Shown here: piece by piece, positions 6,840 through 15,292 of the stretch
Layout of the letters: each line of letters begins with the position of its first letter
Numbering within the stretch: position 1 is the stretch's first letter
From: an uncultured Treponema sp.
GTDB taxonomy: Bacteria; Spirochaetota; Spirochaetia; Treponematales; Treponemataceae
Reading direction: 5' to 3'
Length of the DNA: 42,381 nucleotides
Assembly (NCBI GenBank): GCA_900316905.1
Contig: ONET01000021.1
Coordinates: 1-42,381, forward strand
Translations under genes and position numbers: made by a program
Notes under the pieces: generated by a model
Seen by the model: only the letters and a program-made list of their open reading frames with translations
Told to the model about the DNA's origin: nothing
The model's database searches: none

Positions 6840-9248
6840 ATGAAAATATTGTATTCGCTGATTCTTGCGGCCATGGAAGTTTTGCTTGCCTTTACAATAA
6901 GCCGAACCATGGAAAAAGCAAAAAAGAACCTTCCCTTGGCAAAAAAGGCGCGCGCCATGCTGGCTTCGGCGTTTTGCGCGGTTCTGCCCAACATATTGAT
7001 AGCGATGATTTCTCCGTCATGGGCTTACGCGGAACAACTCGTTTCATTTTTATTCTTCTTTTACTTCGCTTCGATAGACATTCTTCTTTTTAACTTGCTT
7101 TACTTTTGCACGGAATACTCATTTCCCTACGGAACGGCGGAAAAGAATTTCTTCACCGCTTTCGTAACATTTTTTAAGGAAGACTTGTTCAAGCTGTCCA
7201 AGCCAAAAGAGCAAAAAACAACTTGGTTTGAAAAATGCATGATCGCGCTCTTTGGAATTCTTCTGGCCGACATCGTCAACTTGACCAGCAATTTTTTCAC
7301 CGAGGCAGTCTTTAAGATTGAACGTTTCTATTACTCAAGCCCCTTCTTTGAGCCTGACGTTTTCTTTAGGTCGGTGCCCGGTTGGTCATTCGACTTGCAC
7401 TTGGCGCTCTGCTATTTGACAATCGCGCTCAGCATTTGCTGCCTTCTTTACAAAACCATCGTCGCTTCGTCGCTTTACAAAATAAAATACATCAGCGTGA
7501 TTTTGCAAGTCGCGATAATTGTAATAATCAACGGCTTTTATGTTTTCTTTGAGCTGCCGGTTGACTTTTCCGTTTTGTTCTACAGCGTCTTTTCAGCGTC
7601 GTTCTATTACTTTTCATTCAACTACATTCCTTCCCTGCTAAGGCGCTTTACCGTTCACCATGTAATCCAAGAGATGAACAACGGAATCGCGATTTTTGAC
7701 GACAGGGGCCAATGCATTTACGCCAACGACTATGTCAGGGAAATATACAGGATCAAGCCCCATCAAAATCCCAACGACATCATTCAGCCTGTAATAAAGA
7801 GAATCACAAACGGCCGCTCTTTGGAATCAATCGGCTCAAAGGAAGAGACAATTCACCGAGTGGTCGATGAAAAAGAATTCTTTTACAAAATGACTTTCTC
7901 AAACATTGAGTCAAAGGACAAAAAATACATCGGCACCTACTTGACGATTTTGGACACGACGGAAGAAAACAACCACGAAAAGCTTGAGCGCTTCCGCAAC
8001 ACGCACGACGCGCTTACAGGACTTTACAACAAGCAGTATTTTTACGACCGCGTGGCCGACATGCTGGAAGCGAACCCAGACGAAAAATATTTCATCGTTT
8101 GCTGCGACATCGGAAAATTCAAGTTGATAAACGAATTTAGCGGAATCGCTGTCGGCGACAAAATCTTAAAGTCAATGGCGGCAACCTTAAAAGAAAAAAC
8201 CGTCATCGGCGAAGTTTACGGAAGGATAGACAACGACCGCTTTGCGATTTTGATTCCAAAAGACAGATTGAACTTGCAGCTTTTTATAGACGAAAGTCAA
8301 CGCATCTTTAAGGAAACGGTCAACCTTTCAATTTTGCCGACTTGCTACTTTGGCGTTTACGAAATCGAAGACACCGACATGCGCGTTTCATTCATGTGCG
8401 ACCGCGCCTTTATCGCCATCGACACAATCAAAGGCCAATACCGCAAGCAAGTGGCTTGGTACGACTCAAAGCTGCGCGACAGCGCCTTGCGCGAGCAGCA
8501 GTTGGTCTACCAGTTGCCGGAAGCGATTTCCACCGGCCAAATAAAAATCTACTTGCAGCCTCAGTCAACCATAGAAGGAAAAGCGGTCGGCGCGGAAGCC
8601 CTTGTGCGCTGGGAGCACCCCGACGAAGGAATTGTTTCGCCGTCGGAATTCATTCCGATTTTTGAAAAGAACGGCATGATTACAAAAATCGACCGTTACG
8701 TTTGGCGCCTTGCGTTCCAAAAACTATTTGAATGGAAGACGGCTGGACGCGATGACTTTTACATTTCGGTGAACATTTCGCCAAAAGACTTTTATTTGAT
8801 GAGCATCCTAAACGAGTTCAACGAGCTATTGTCGGAATTTGACATCGACCCAAAGAACCTTCACATTGAATTGAGCGAAGACGTCATGATGGGCGACTTG
8901 GAGCGGCAAATCAAATTGATAGACCAATTGCGAAAAATCGGCTTTACAATCGAAATCGGCGACTTTGGAACAGGAAACACCTCGCTCAAAATTTTGCGCG
9001 AATGTAACATCGACATTCTAAAAGTTGACATTGGATTCTTGCAAAACACAAATTCGCCCAGAAACGCGCACATCATAATGAAAGAATTGATTCAAATGGC
9101 GCGCAACCTTGGAATGAAAATTTTGGCCAAGGGAATCGAAGCCAAAGACCAAATGGACTTGCTTCACGACGAAGGCTGCGAACTCTTCCAAGGCTATTAT
9201 TTTTCAAAGCCAATCGACACAAAATCGTTTGAGCGAATCTACCTTTAA
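6840..9248 (+). CDS. Membrane PAS-GGDEF-EAL protein with degenerate catalytic motifs
   Basis: 802 residues. Residues 1-265 hold about eight membrane segments; a PAS-like domain follows (from about 273, MNNGIAIFDDRGQCIYAND); the GGDEF-fold domain begins near 387 (THDALTGLYNKQYFYDRV); the EAL domain occupies about 555-800. The diguanylate cyclase signature GG(D/E)EF is replaced by RIDNDRF near 461-467, so synthesis of c-di-GMP is unlikely. In the EAL domain AEALVRW and VNISPKDF are present, but the metal-site motif DDFGTG reads GDFGTG (first Asp lost at 707) and AEGVE reads AKGIE (Glu to Lys near 764), so phosphodiesterase activity is doubtful too. It may bind c-di-GMP or sense through PAS as an inactive regulator. 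The gene is predicted to be leaderless and is followed after 11 bases by a phosphatase gene. Confidence 0.9.
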   Translation: MKILYSLILAAMEVLLAFTISRTMEKAKKNLPLAKKARAMLASAFCAVLPNILIAMISPSWAYAEQLVSFLFFFYFASIDILLFNLLYFCTEYSFPYGTAEKNFFTAFVTFFKEDLFKLSKPKEQKTTWFEKCMIALFGILLADIVNLTSNFFTEAVFKIERFYYSSPFFEPDVFFRSVPGWSFDLHLALCYLTIALSICCLLYKTIVASSLYKIKYISVILQVAIIVIINGFYVFFELPVDFSVLFYSVFSASFYYFSFNYIPSLLRRFTVHHVIQEMNNGIAIFDDRGQCIYANDYVREIYRIKPHQNPNDIIQPVIKRITNGRSLESIGSKEETIHRVVDEKEFFYKMTFSNIESKDKKYIGTYLTILDTTEENNHEKLERFRNTHDALTGLYNKQYFYDRVADMLEANPDEKYFIVCCDIGKFKLINEFSGIAVGDKILKSMAATLKEKTVIGEVYGRIDNDRFAILIPKDRLNLQLFIDESQRIFKETVNLSILPTCYFGVYEIEDTDMRVSFMCDRAFIAIDTIKGQYRKQVAWYDSKLRDSALREQQLVYQLPEAISTGQIKIYLQPQSTIEGKAVGAEALVRWEHPDEGIVSPSEFIPIFEKNGMITKIDRYVWRLAFQKLFEWKTAGRDDFYISVNISPKDFYLMSILNEFNELLSEFDIDPKNLHIELSEDVMMGDLERQIKLIDQLRKIGFTIEIGDFGTGNTSLKILRECNIDILKVDIGFLQNTNSPRNAHIIMKELIQMARNLGMKILAKGIEAKDQMDLLHDEGCELFQGYYFSKPIDTKSFERIYL

Positions 9249-9259
9249 CAGGCGCCGCC

Positions 9260-9739
9260 ATGAAAAGAATATTGTTTGTTTGCCACGGAAACATTTGCCG
9301 CTCGCCAATGGCCGAATTTGTAATGAAAAATTTAGCGCGGCAAGCAGGACTCGAAAACGACTTGCAAATTGATTCCGCCGCCACCAGCGCGGAAGAAATA
9401 GGCAACGGAATGCATTACGGAACTCGGACAAAATTGGCCCAAATGGGAATTCCTTACAGCGACCATCGCGCCCGACGCCTTGAGCGCGCCGACGCGGAAC
9501 GTTACGACTTGATTGTGGGAATGGACCAAGAAAATCTTTTTTACATGAGCCGAATTTTGGGAAGCGAGGCCAGGCCAAAAATCCACTTGCTTTTGGAATG
9601 GGCCGGACTAAAGCGCGACATCGCCGACCCTTGGTACACAGGAAACTTTGAGCAAACCTACGACGACATAGACTTAGGCTGCCGCGCGCTTTTGGATGAG
9701 TTGAAAAAAAATTGTCCTGGCCCAGCAGCCCGGACATGA
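9260..9739 (+). CDS. Low-molecular-weight protein-tyrosine phosphatase
   Basis: 159 residues, family-sized. The P-loop CHGNICRS starts at Cys8 with Arg14, the nucleophile and phosphate-binding residues, and ADPWYTG carries the general-acid Asp near 117. The internal segment GTRTKLAQMGIPYSDHRARRL is typical. Such enzymes remove phosphate from tyrosine (or arginine) on target proteins in the cytosol. It starts 11 bases after the GGDEF-EAL stop with no clear ribosome binding site, so translation is probably coupled. Whether the pair functions together is not known. The C-terminal codons overlap the terminator hairpin. Confidence 0.92.
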   Translation: MKRILFVCHGNICRSPMAEFVMKNLARQAGLENDLQIDSAATSAEEIGNGMHYGTRTKLAQMGIPYSDHRARRLERADAERYDLIVGMDQENLFYMSRILGSEARPKIHLLLEWAGLKRDIADPWYTGNFEQTYDDIDLGCRALLDELKKNCPGPAART

Positions 9740-9755
9740 CAGCGCAATTTTTTTT
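9704..9755 (+). terminator. Terminator overlapping the phosphatase stop codon
   Basis: AAAAAAATTG (from 9705) pairs with CAATTTTTTT (from 9745) and an inner GTCC..GGAC stem; a T8 run ends it at 9755. The stem includes the last phosphatase codons. Confidence 0.65.
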
Positions 9756-9756
9756 A

Positions 9757-9801
9757 CTAACCGCGCTTAAAGATAATCATAAGCAACAAAGAAAATTTCA
9801 T
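9757..9801 (-). CDS. Fourteen-codon ORF downstream of the lipoprotein
   Basis: Directly after the lipoprotein stop the minus strand has GGAGAGTGAAC then ATG at 9801, encoding MKFSLLLMIIFKRG and a TAG stop. A well-placed GGAGAG precedes it, but the peptide is very short and may be a truncated gene start or chance. No function is claimed. Confidence 0.2.
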   Translation of the reverse strand: MKFSLLLMIIFKRG

Positions 9802-9803
9802 GT

Positions 9804-10469
9804 TCACTCTCCTCTCATATGGACAGAACGGCTCCAAGCGTTGTAAAGCTTCATGTAAGCGTCGCGGTGCTTTTGCGGATTGTTTGAAAAAGTCACCTCG
9901 CCGTTTTTAGTCGCCCAACAAATTTCAAACGAGTCTTTGTCTACGTTAAGCGGAATAAGGCTCGTTATTCTGGCGGAACTTTTGTCGTAAGAATAATCGC
10001 TTCCTTCCACAGAATTTTTTCCTTCAATAAAAACGCCAGGCTCTCCGCGGCCCTTGTCTATTCCGGCCAAAACAAAAACGCCGGGATAAACCGCCTCGCC
10101 AACAATATGAAAAGCCAAATCGTTCAATTTATACGGAATGTTTTTTGGAAGAACAACTTTAAGTTCCGTTGTATCTGAATCGTATTTAAAATCCGCCTCG
10201 CTCAAATTGTAACGGACGCGCGATATTGGATGAATGGCCACGACTTCCTTTATAGAATTAAAAAGCATGACCGTGGAAATTTTTCCGTCCGCCTTGTTGA
10301 CCGCCGTGTTCACATAAGTGACAACAGGCTCTTCTGGAGCGGCGATTTTTTGTTCGTCAACGGCCGCTTGCTCTGTTGATTTGCAAGAAGGAAAAAGCGC
10401 CAAGCACAGCAAGAGCGCCGCGCCCAAAATTCCAAACACAAAACATTTTAAAAATATTTTTCCGCTCAT
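9804..10469 (-). CDS. Putative lipoprotein, function unknown
   Basis: 221 residues. The N-terminus has basic residues, a hydrophobic stretch, and LFPSC with Cys29, a lipobox of the relaxed spirochaetal type, so export and lipid attachment are likely. The mature part has a low-complexity linker rich in Ala/Glu/Pro and then beta-rich sequence (IPYKLNDLAFHIVGEAVYPG, SDYSYDKSSARITSLIPLNV). I do not recognise the fold. It is transcribed divergently from the SGNH esterase with only 34 bases between starts, so the promoters overlap. No clear Shine-Dalgarno precedes ATG 10469. Confidence 0.7.
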   Translation of the reverse strand: MSGKIFLKCFVFGILGAALLLCLALFPSCKSTEQAAVDEQKIAAPEEPVVTYVNTAVNKADGKISTVMLFNSIKEVVAIHPISRVRYNLSEADFKYDSDTTELKVVLPKNIPYKLNDLAFHIVGEAVYPGVFVLAGIDKGRGEPGVFIEGKNSVEGSDYSYDKSSARITSLIPLNVDKDSFEICWATKNGEVTFSNNPQKHRDAYMKLYNAWSRSVHMRGE

Positions 10470-10491
10470 AGATTTATTTTCGGCAAAATGT

Positions 10492-10497
10492 TATATT
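10492..10497 (+). promoter_or_regulatory. -10 box of the SGNH esterase gene, leaderless
   Basis: TATATT ends six bases before ATG 10504, putting the transcription start on the start codon. The -35 region is weak. No Shine-Dalgarno is present. Confidence 0.45.
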
Positions 10498-10503
10498 TTG
10501 TTT

Positions 10504-11535
10504 ATGAAAAATTTTTTGGCGAAAGGTTTGGCAAAGGACGCGCGGATAAAAATTATGGGCCGCGCGGCGCATGGCGAAGACGGAATAGATTTTTTTTGGA
10601 CGGCAAGCGGCTTTGAGGCAAACGCCAACGGCTCCGAATTATGGGCGCAGATTAATTCCGACTACGACAAATTTGAAGTGTGGATTAGCGTATGGTTGAA
10701 CGGAATGCAAAGCGCCCGCCTTATGCTCAACAAGGGGCAAAACAATATTTGTCTTTTTAGGAACATGCCTTCGGCTTCCATAAAGAACGTCCGCGTTTAC
10801 AAAGAAACGCAAGCGATGGGCGACGATGCCAAACACCGCTTCCTTCTAAAAAGCCTTTCGACCGACGGCGACCTCCTTCCTGTAACGCCCCAGCCGCTAA
10901 AGATAGAATTTATCGGAGACAGCATCACTAGCGGCGAAGGAACGGCCGGCGCCAAAGGAGAAACGGATTGGGCAAGCATTTTTTTTGGCGGAACAAAAAC
11001 TTGGGCCTTTAAAATCGCGCAAAAGTTGGGCGCCGACTTTAACGTCATCAGTCAAAGCGGCTGGGGCGTGGTTTGCGGTTATGACAGCAATTTTGACCAC
11101 GCGCTTCCAAAATATTATCAGGAAGTTTGCTCGGTGGCCAATCGTTTTGGCGGAGAAAAGGAATGGGATTTTTCCAATTTTGAGCCGGACATGGTAATCG
11201 TAAACTTGGGAACCAACGACCAAAATCCTTGCCAAAGCCGCCCGGACATCGCCGAGCGCTTTGAGCCTGCGGTGATTTCTTTCCTAAAAAAAATCCGCGC
11301 AAAAAATTCCAAGGCCAAAATAGTTTGGTGCTACGGAATGATTGGGCACGTTTTGGAAAAACAAATCAAGCGCGCGGTTGAAGAATATAAAAAGCAAAGC
11401 GGCGACAAGGACGTTCAGTTTGTTTTGCTTCCCCAAATCGACATGAACAAAACCGCCGCGCTAAGCCATCCGTCGGAAGCGCAGCAAGAAGAAGCCGCGC
11501 GATTTTTGCTAAAAAGATTGCCTATTCTACCGTAA
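10504..11535 (+). CDS. SGNH-type esterase, carbohydrate esterase family 2-like
   Basis: 343 residues from ATG 10504; an upstream in-frame extension runs through the divergent lipoprotein and is rejected. The N-terminal 110 residues look like the jelly-roll domain of CE2 acetyl-xylan esterases (SGFEANANGSELWAQI, VWISVWLNG). The SGNH domain has block I GDSITSGEG with nucleophile Ser140, block III NLGTNDQN and a catalytic His in SHPSEAQQ near 322. CE2 enzymes remove acetyl groups from xylan or other sugars. No signal peptide is seen, so it would act in the cytoplasm on imported oligosaccharides, unlike many secreted members. It converges with glmS and overlaps it by 14 bases. No Shine-Dalgarno; the gene is predicted leaderless. 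Confidence 0.85.
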   Translation: MKNFLAKGLAKDARIKIMGRAAHGEDGIDFFWTASGFEANANGSELWAQINSDYDKFEVWISVWLNGMQSARLMLNKGQNNICLFRNMPSASIKNVRVYKETQAMGDDAKHRFLLKSLSTDGDLLPVTPQPLKIEFIGDSITSGEGTAGAKGETDWASIFFGGTKTWAFKIAQKLGADFNVISQSGWGVVCGYDSNFDHALPKYYQEVCSVANRFGGEKEWDFSNFEPDMVIVNLGTNDQNPCQSRPDIAERFEPAVISFLKKIRAKNSKAKIVWCYGMIGHVLEKQIKRAVEEYKKQSGDKDVQFVLLPQIDMNKTAALSHPSEAQQEEAARFLLKRLPILP

Positions 11536-13299
11536 CCGACTTGGCCAAATTGCGCGGCTTGTCGGGGTCGTTTCCTCTAAGCACGGCACAGTAGTAGGCA
11601 AAGAGTTGCGCGGGAATAATCGTAAGCATCGGGGCAAAGGCGCTGTCGATGCTTGGAATCTTCATTATCTCGTCCGCCGTGTCTGAGAAAATTTCCGAGC
11701 CGTCCTGTGTAATCACAAGCGTGTAGGCGCCGCGCGTCTTTACTTGGACAACGTTGGACTTTGTCTTTTCGTACAATTCCGGGTCGCTCGCAATGGCCAC
11801 GACAAGCGTGGACTTGTCAACAAGCGCGATAGGCCCGTGCTTGAGCTCGCCGGCGGCAAAGGCCTCGCTGTGCATGTAGCTGACTTCCTTTAACTTTAGC
11901 GCGCTTTCCAAGCAGGAAGCGGAATCAAAGCGGCGGCCAATGTAGAAAATCTTTTCCTTGTTGAACTGATGGCTCGCCAACTTTTGGACGGCGCTCTCGT
12001 TCTTTAAAATCTCTTCTATCTTTTGCGGAACGCTTTCCAAAGCGGCCAAAGACTTTTCGTATTCTTCCTTGCTGATTGTCGAGCGCTCCATTCCCGCCTT
12101 CAAAGCCAAAAGGTAAAGGCACAAAAGCTGCGTGGTGTACGCCTTGGTCGACGCGACCGAAATCTCGGCGCCGGCTCTAGTGTAAATCACATAGTCGGCC
12201 TCACGGCTTACGGTTGAGCCAACACAGTTTGTAATAGCGATCACCTTCACGCCGGAAAGATGTCGCTCTTGTTCATAATCGGATTGCGGTAGCGGTATTC
12301 AGAAGCGATGTCCACTTCCGTAGAAAGGCGCGCGAATTTTTCAAAGGCGTACTTTGCGATTTGTCCGGCGTAGCTTGCAGTTCCGCAAGCGGTGATGACA
12401 ACGCGGCCGGCGTTTTTCCAATCGACGTTTTCCTTTAGTTCCTCAAAGTGAATGTCAACGGCCTTTCCGTCCTTTTGAACCAAGCGCGGGCGCAAAGTGT
12501 CGGTCATTGCCTTGGGCTGCTCGTGAATTTCCTTTAGCATAAAGTGGGCGTAGCCGCCCTTTTCCGCGCTTGAAGCGTCCCATTCAATGTGGGTGGCCGC
12601 GCGCGAATGTTTTGTTCCGTCGGTTCCGAACAAGTCAACATGGTCGGAATAAATCACGGCAAGCTCTTTTTCTTCCAAAAAGTAAACTTCGCGCGTGTGG
12701 CTCAAAAGCGCGGGAACGTCGCTGGCCAAAAAGTTCTCGCCTTTTCCAAGGCCGACAACGAGCGGGCTTTCCTTGCGCGCGGCGATGATTCTGTCAGGAT
12801 AGTCTTGGCACAAAACTCCAAGGCCGTAAGAGCCTTCCAATTTTGAAAGCGTCAAAAGAACCGCGCTAAAAATGTCCGAGCTTTCCGTGTAGTAATAATT
12901 TATGAGGTTTGCGATTACTTCCGTGTCGGTTTGGCTTCGGAAAACGATTCCCTGCGCTTGGAGCCATTCCTTTAGCTCCAAATAATTTTCGATGATGCCG
13001 TTGTGGACAACCGCGATTGAGCCGCTTACGTTTGTCTGAGGGTGCGCGTTGACGTCGCTGGGCTCGCCGTGGGTGGCCCATCTAGTGTGGCCGATTCCAA
13101 CCGAGCCTTTAATCGTTTCGCCGGCGATGCGCTTTTCCAATTCCTTTAGCGCGCCCTTGGCCTTGCGGACCAAAATATTTTCGCCGTCAAGGACAGCGAT
13201 TCCCGCGGAGTCGTATCCGCGATATTCCAATTTTTTTAGCGAATCAATCAAAATGGGAGTGGCAAGCTCGTTGCCAACATAACCTACAATTCCGCACAT
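11522..13299 (-). pseudogene. glmS: glmS broken by a deletion in the first SIS domain
   Basis: Glucosamine-6-phosphate synthase makes GlcN-6-P from Fru-6-P and glutamine, the entry to peptidoglycan and lipid sugar synthesis. The first frame (12247-13299) begins MCGIVGYVGNE with the N-terminal nucleophile Cys of the glutaminase domain and runs to SEYRYRNPIMNKSDI, then stops. The second frame (11522-12250) resumes at KVIAITNCVGSTVSREADYV and continues to the normal end NLAKSVTVE. Family members have about 25-28 residues between these points, including the sugar-phosphate loop SQSGET; here they are gone and the frame shifts. GAGGA lies eight bases before ATG 13299. A real loss would require salvage of amino sugars; an assembly deletion is equally possible. 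All other domains look intact. Confidence 0.88.
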
Positions 13300-13324
13300 G
13301 CTTTTTTCCTCGCGCGCTTAAAAA

Positions 13325-13431
13325 GGTTGAGCCTAGGTAATCTACGGCGCACACGCCATCCGCATACCGTTGCTGCCTTCCGGCTCTGGCGGGGTTTTGC
13401 AGCGACGCGTCGCATAGCACCTAGGCTCGCC
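13325..13431 (-). ncRNA. ffs: Signal recognition particle RNA (4.5S type)
   Basis: Minus strand carries CCGGAAGGCAGCAACGG, the Ffh-binding domain IV motif of bacterial SRP RNA (E. coli CCGGAAGGAAGCAGCC). The ends pair over GAGCCTAGGT/ACCTAGGCTC (13329-13338 with 13419-13428). A T5 run follows the 3' end (13324-13320 side). A near-consensus promoter lies immediately upstream. With Ffh it targets nascent membrane and secreted proteins. Length of about 107 nucleotides fits the short form. Confidence 0.95.
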
Positions 13432-13434
13432 TTA

Positions 13435-13463
13435 ATAATATAGAATATTTTTTGCCTTGTCAA
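13435..13463 (-). promoter_or_regulatory. Strong sigma70-type promoter of ffs
   Basis: Minus strand TTGACA (13463-13458), 17-base spacer, TATTAT (13440-13435), placing the start at about 13431-13428. The best promoter match in the window, as expected for a stable RNA. Confidence 0.92.
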
Positions 13464-13489
13464 CGGTGGCCCGTTCCTGCGGGCGCCGC

Positions 13490-15208
13490 CTACCTTGTAA
13501 GCTTTCTATACACCGTTCTCTTGGGAACGCCCGCGTCCTCGCCAAATTCCTTCTTTTTCCATTCGGCGTATTCGGACCAGTTGCCCTCAAACCAGCGGAC
13601 TTCGCTGTTGTTTTCAAAGGCCAAGATGTGCGTGCAAATGCGGTCCAAGAACCAGCGGTCGTGGCTTACGACAAGCGCGCAGCCGGCAAAGTCTTCCAGG
13701 GCTTCTTCCAGGGCGCGCACAGTCTGCACGTCAAGGTCGTTGGTCGGTTCGTCCAAAAGAAGAACGTTGCCGCTTTCCTTTAGCATCATTCCAAGGTTAA
13801 GGCGGTTCTTTTCGCCGCCGGAAAGAACGCCGACCTTTTTGTTTTGGTCCGCTCCGGCAAAGTTGAACCAAGCACAATATGCGTGGCCGTTCACTTCGCG
13901 GACGCCGCCTTCAAGAGGCCGGCCCTTTTCGTCAACCGCTCCGAGCTTTACCATGTCAAGGCCGTCTGTAAGCGTGTCGTAAACCGTTTTGTTTTCGTCA
14001 AGATTGCTTCTCATCTGGTCAACGTAAACCAACTTTACCGTTTGGCCAACCTTAAGCTCGCCGCTGTCGGGTTTTTCGATTCCGGCAATCATTTTGAACA
14101 AGGTTGTCTTTCCGGCGCCGTTGGGGCCTACGATTCCGACAACCGCTCCCGCCGGAATGTGGAAGTCAAGGTTTTCAAAAAGCAATTTGTCGCCAAAGGA
14201 TTTCGTAAGCCCCTGCGCGTCGATTACCTGGCCGCCCAATCGCGGGCCGGCCGGGATGGAAATCTGGGTGTCCTTGAGCTTTGTCTTTCCTTCTTGGCGG
14301 AGCAATTCTTCGTATCGGGTGATGTGCTCCTTGTGCTTGGCTTGGCGGCCCTTGGCGCCCATGTGAATCCATTCCAACTCGCGCTGCATTTCCTTGCGGC
14401 GCTGGCTTTCGCCCTTTTCTTCCAAAGCCAAGCGGGCTTCCTTTTGTTCAAGCCATGACGAGTAATTTCCTTTGAAGGGATATCCTTCGCCGCGGTCCAG
14501 TTCCAAAATCCAGCCGGCCACGTCGTCCAAAAAGTAGCGGTCGTGGGTGATCGCGATTACAGTTCCGGGATAAGTGTGAAGGTGGTTTTCAAGCCAGGCG
14601 ACGGTCTCCGCGTCAAGGTGGTTGGTCGGCTCGTCAAGCAAAAGGATGTCGGGCTTTTGCAAAAGCAGGCGGCAAAGGGCCACGCGGCGCCTTTCGCCTC
14701 CGCTCAAGACGTCGACAACTTGGTCGGCCGGCGGGCAACGCAAGGCTTCCATCGCAAGCTCCAAGTTTGCGTCCAAGTTCCACGCGTCAGCCGCGTCAAG
14801 TTTTTCCTGCAGCTCCGCCTGCCGCGCTCCCAGCTTGTCGTAGTCCGCGTCGGGATCGCCAAAGGCTTCGTTGACTTTGTCAAATTCCTCAAGCAAATCG
14901 GTGATGGGCTTTACGCCTTCCTTTACGATGTCGATGACGGTCTTTCCTGCTTCGAGTTCCGGCTCCTGCTCAAGGTAGCCAATCGTGTAACCTGGAGCCA
15001 GCGTCGTCTCGCCCGTAAAGTCCTTGTCCACGCCCGCCAAAATCTTAAAGAGCGAAGACTTTCCCGAACCATTGGGACCAATCACGCCAATCTTCGCGCC
15101 ATAGTAATAAGAAATGCTCACGTCCTTAAGAACGACCTTCGTTCCATAAGCTCGCGAAACCCTGTCCATCGTGTAAATTATTTTTTTGTCGTCGATTGTT
15201 TTTGCCAC
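13490..15208 (-). CDS. ettA: Energy-dependent translational throttle protein EttA (ABC-F)
   Basis: 572 residues, close to E. coli EttA (555). Two ABC ATPase domains without membrane segments: first Walker A GPNGSGKSS, signature LSGGERRR, Walker B DILLLDEPTNHLD; second GPNGAGKTT, LSGGEKNR, VLLLDEPTNDLD. Between them is the long linker with the arm region, and the EttA-type motif SIPAGPRLGGQVIDAQG. ABC-F proteins of this type bind the ribosomal E site and gate translation according to ATP/ADP. Start is GTG at 15208 (AAGGAG seven bases upstream). It is preceded by its own promoter and followed by ffs. Complete, unbroken. Confidence 0.95.
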   Translation of the reverse strand: MAKTIDDKKIIYTMDRVSRAYGTKVVLKDVSISYYYGAKIGVIGPNGSGKSSLFKILAGVDKDFTGETTLAPGYTIGYLEQEPELEAGKTVIDIVKEGVKPITDLLEEFDKVNEAFGDPDADYDKLGARQAELQEKLDAADAWNLDANLELAMEALRCPPADQVVDVLSGGERRRVALCRLLLQKPDILLLDEPTNHLDAETVAWLENHLHTYPGTVIAITHDRYFLDDVAGWILELDRGEGYPFKGNYSSWLEQKEARLALEEKGESQRRKEMQRELEWIHMGAKGRQAKHKEHITRYEELLRQEGKTKLKDTQISIPAGPRLGGQVIDAQGLTKSFGDKLLFENLDFHIPAGAVVGIVGPNGAGKTTLFKMIAGIEKPDSGELKVGQTVKLVYVDQMRSNLDENKTVYDTLTDGLDMVKLGAVDEKGRPLEGGVREVNGHAYCAWFNFAGADQNKKVGVLSGGEKNRLNLGMMLKESGNVLLLDEPTNDLDVQTVRALEEALEDFAGCALVVSHDRWFLDRICTHILAFENNSEVRWFEGNWSEYAEWKKKEFGEDAGVPKRTVYRKLTR

Positions 15209-15249
15209 TTTTTTCTCCTTTTACCACTAGGCGCGTTTTTTACGGTTTT

Positions 15250-15278
15250 ATTTTAGCGGATTTTGGGGCGGAGGGCAA
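15250..15278 (-). promoter_or_regulatory. Sigma70-type promoter of ettA
   Basis: Minus strand TTGCCC (15278-15273), 17-base spacer, TAAAAT (15255-15250). Confidence 0.65.
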
Positions 15279-15292
15279 GAGAAAGAGGGGGA

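Noticed and set aside
10318..11535. Long form of the SGNH esterase
   Set aside because: The N-terminal part is antisense to the lipoprotein; MKNFLAKGL at 10504 fits the family and promoter.
13300..13324. glmS ribozyme or riboswitch
   Set aside because: Only about 25 bases separate ffs and glmS, too short for a glmS ribozyme.
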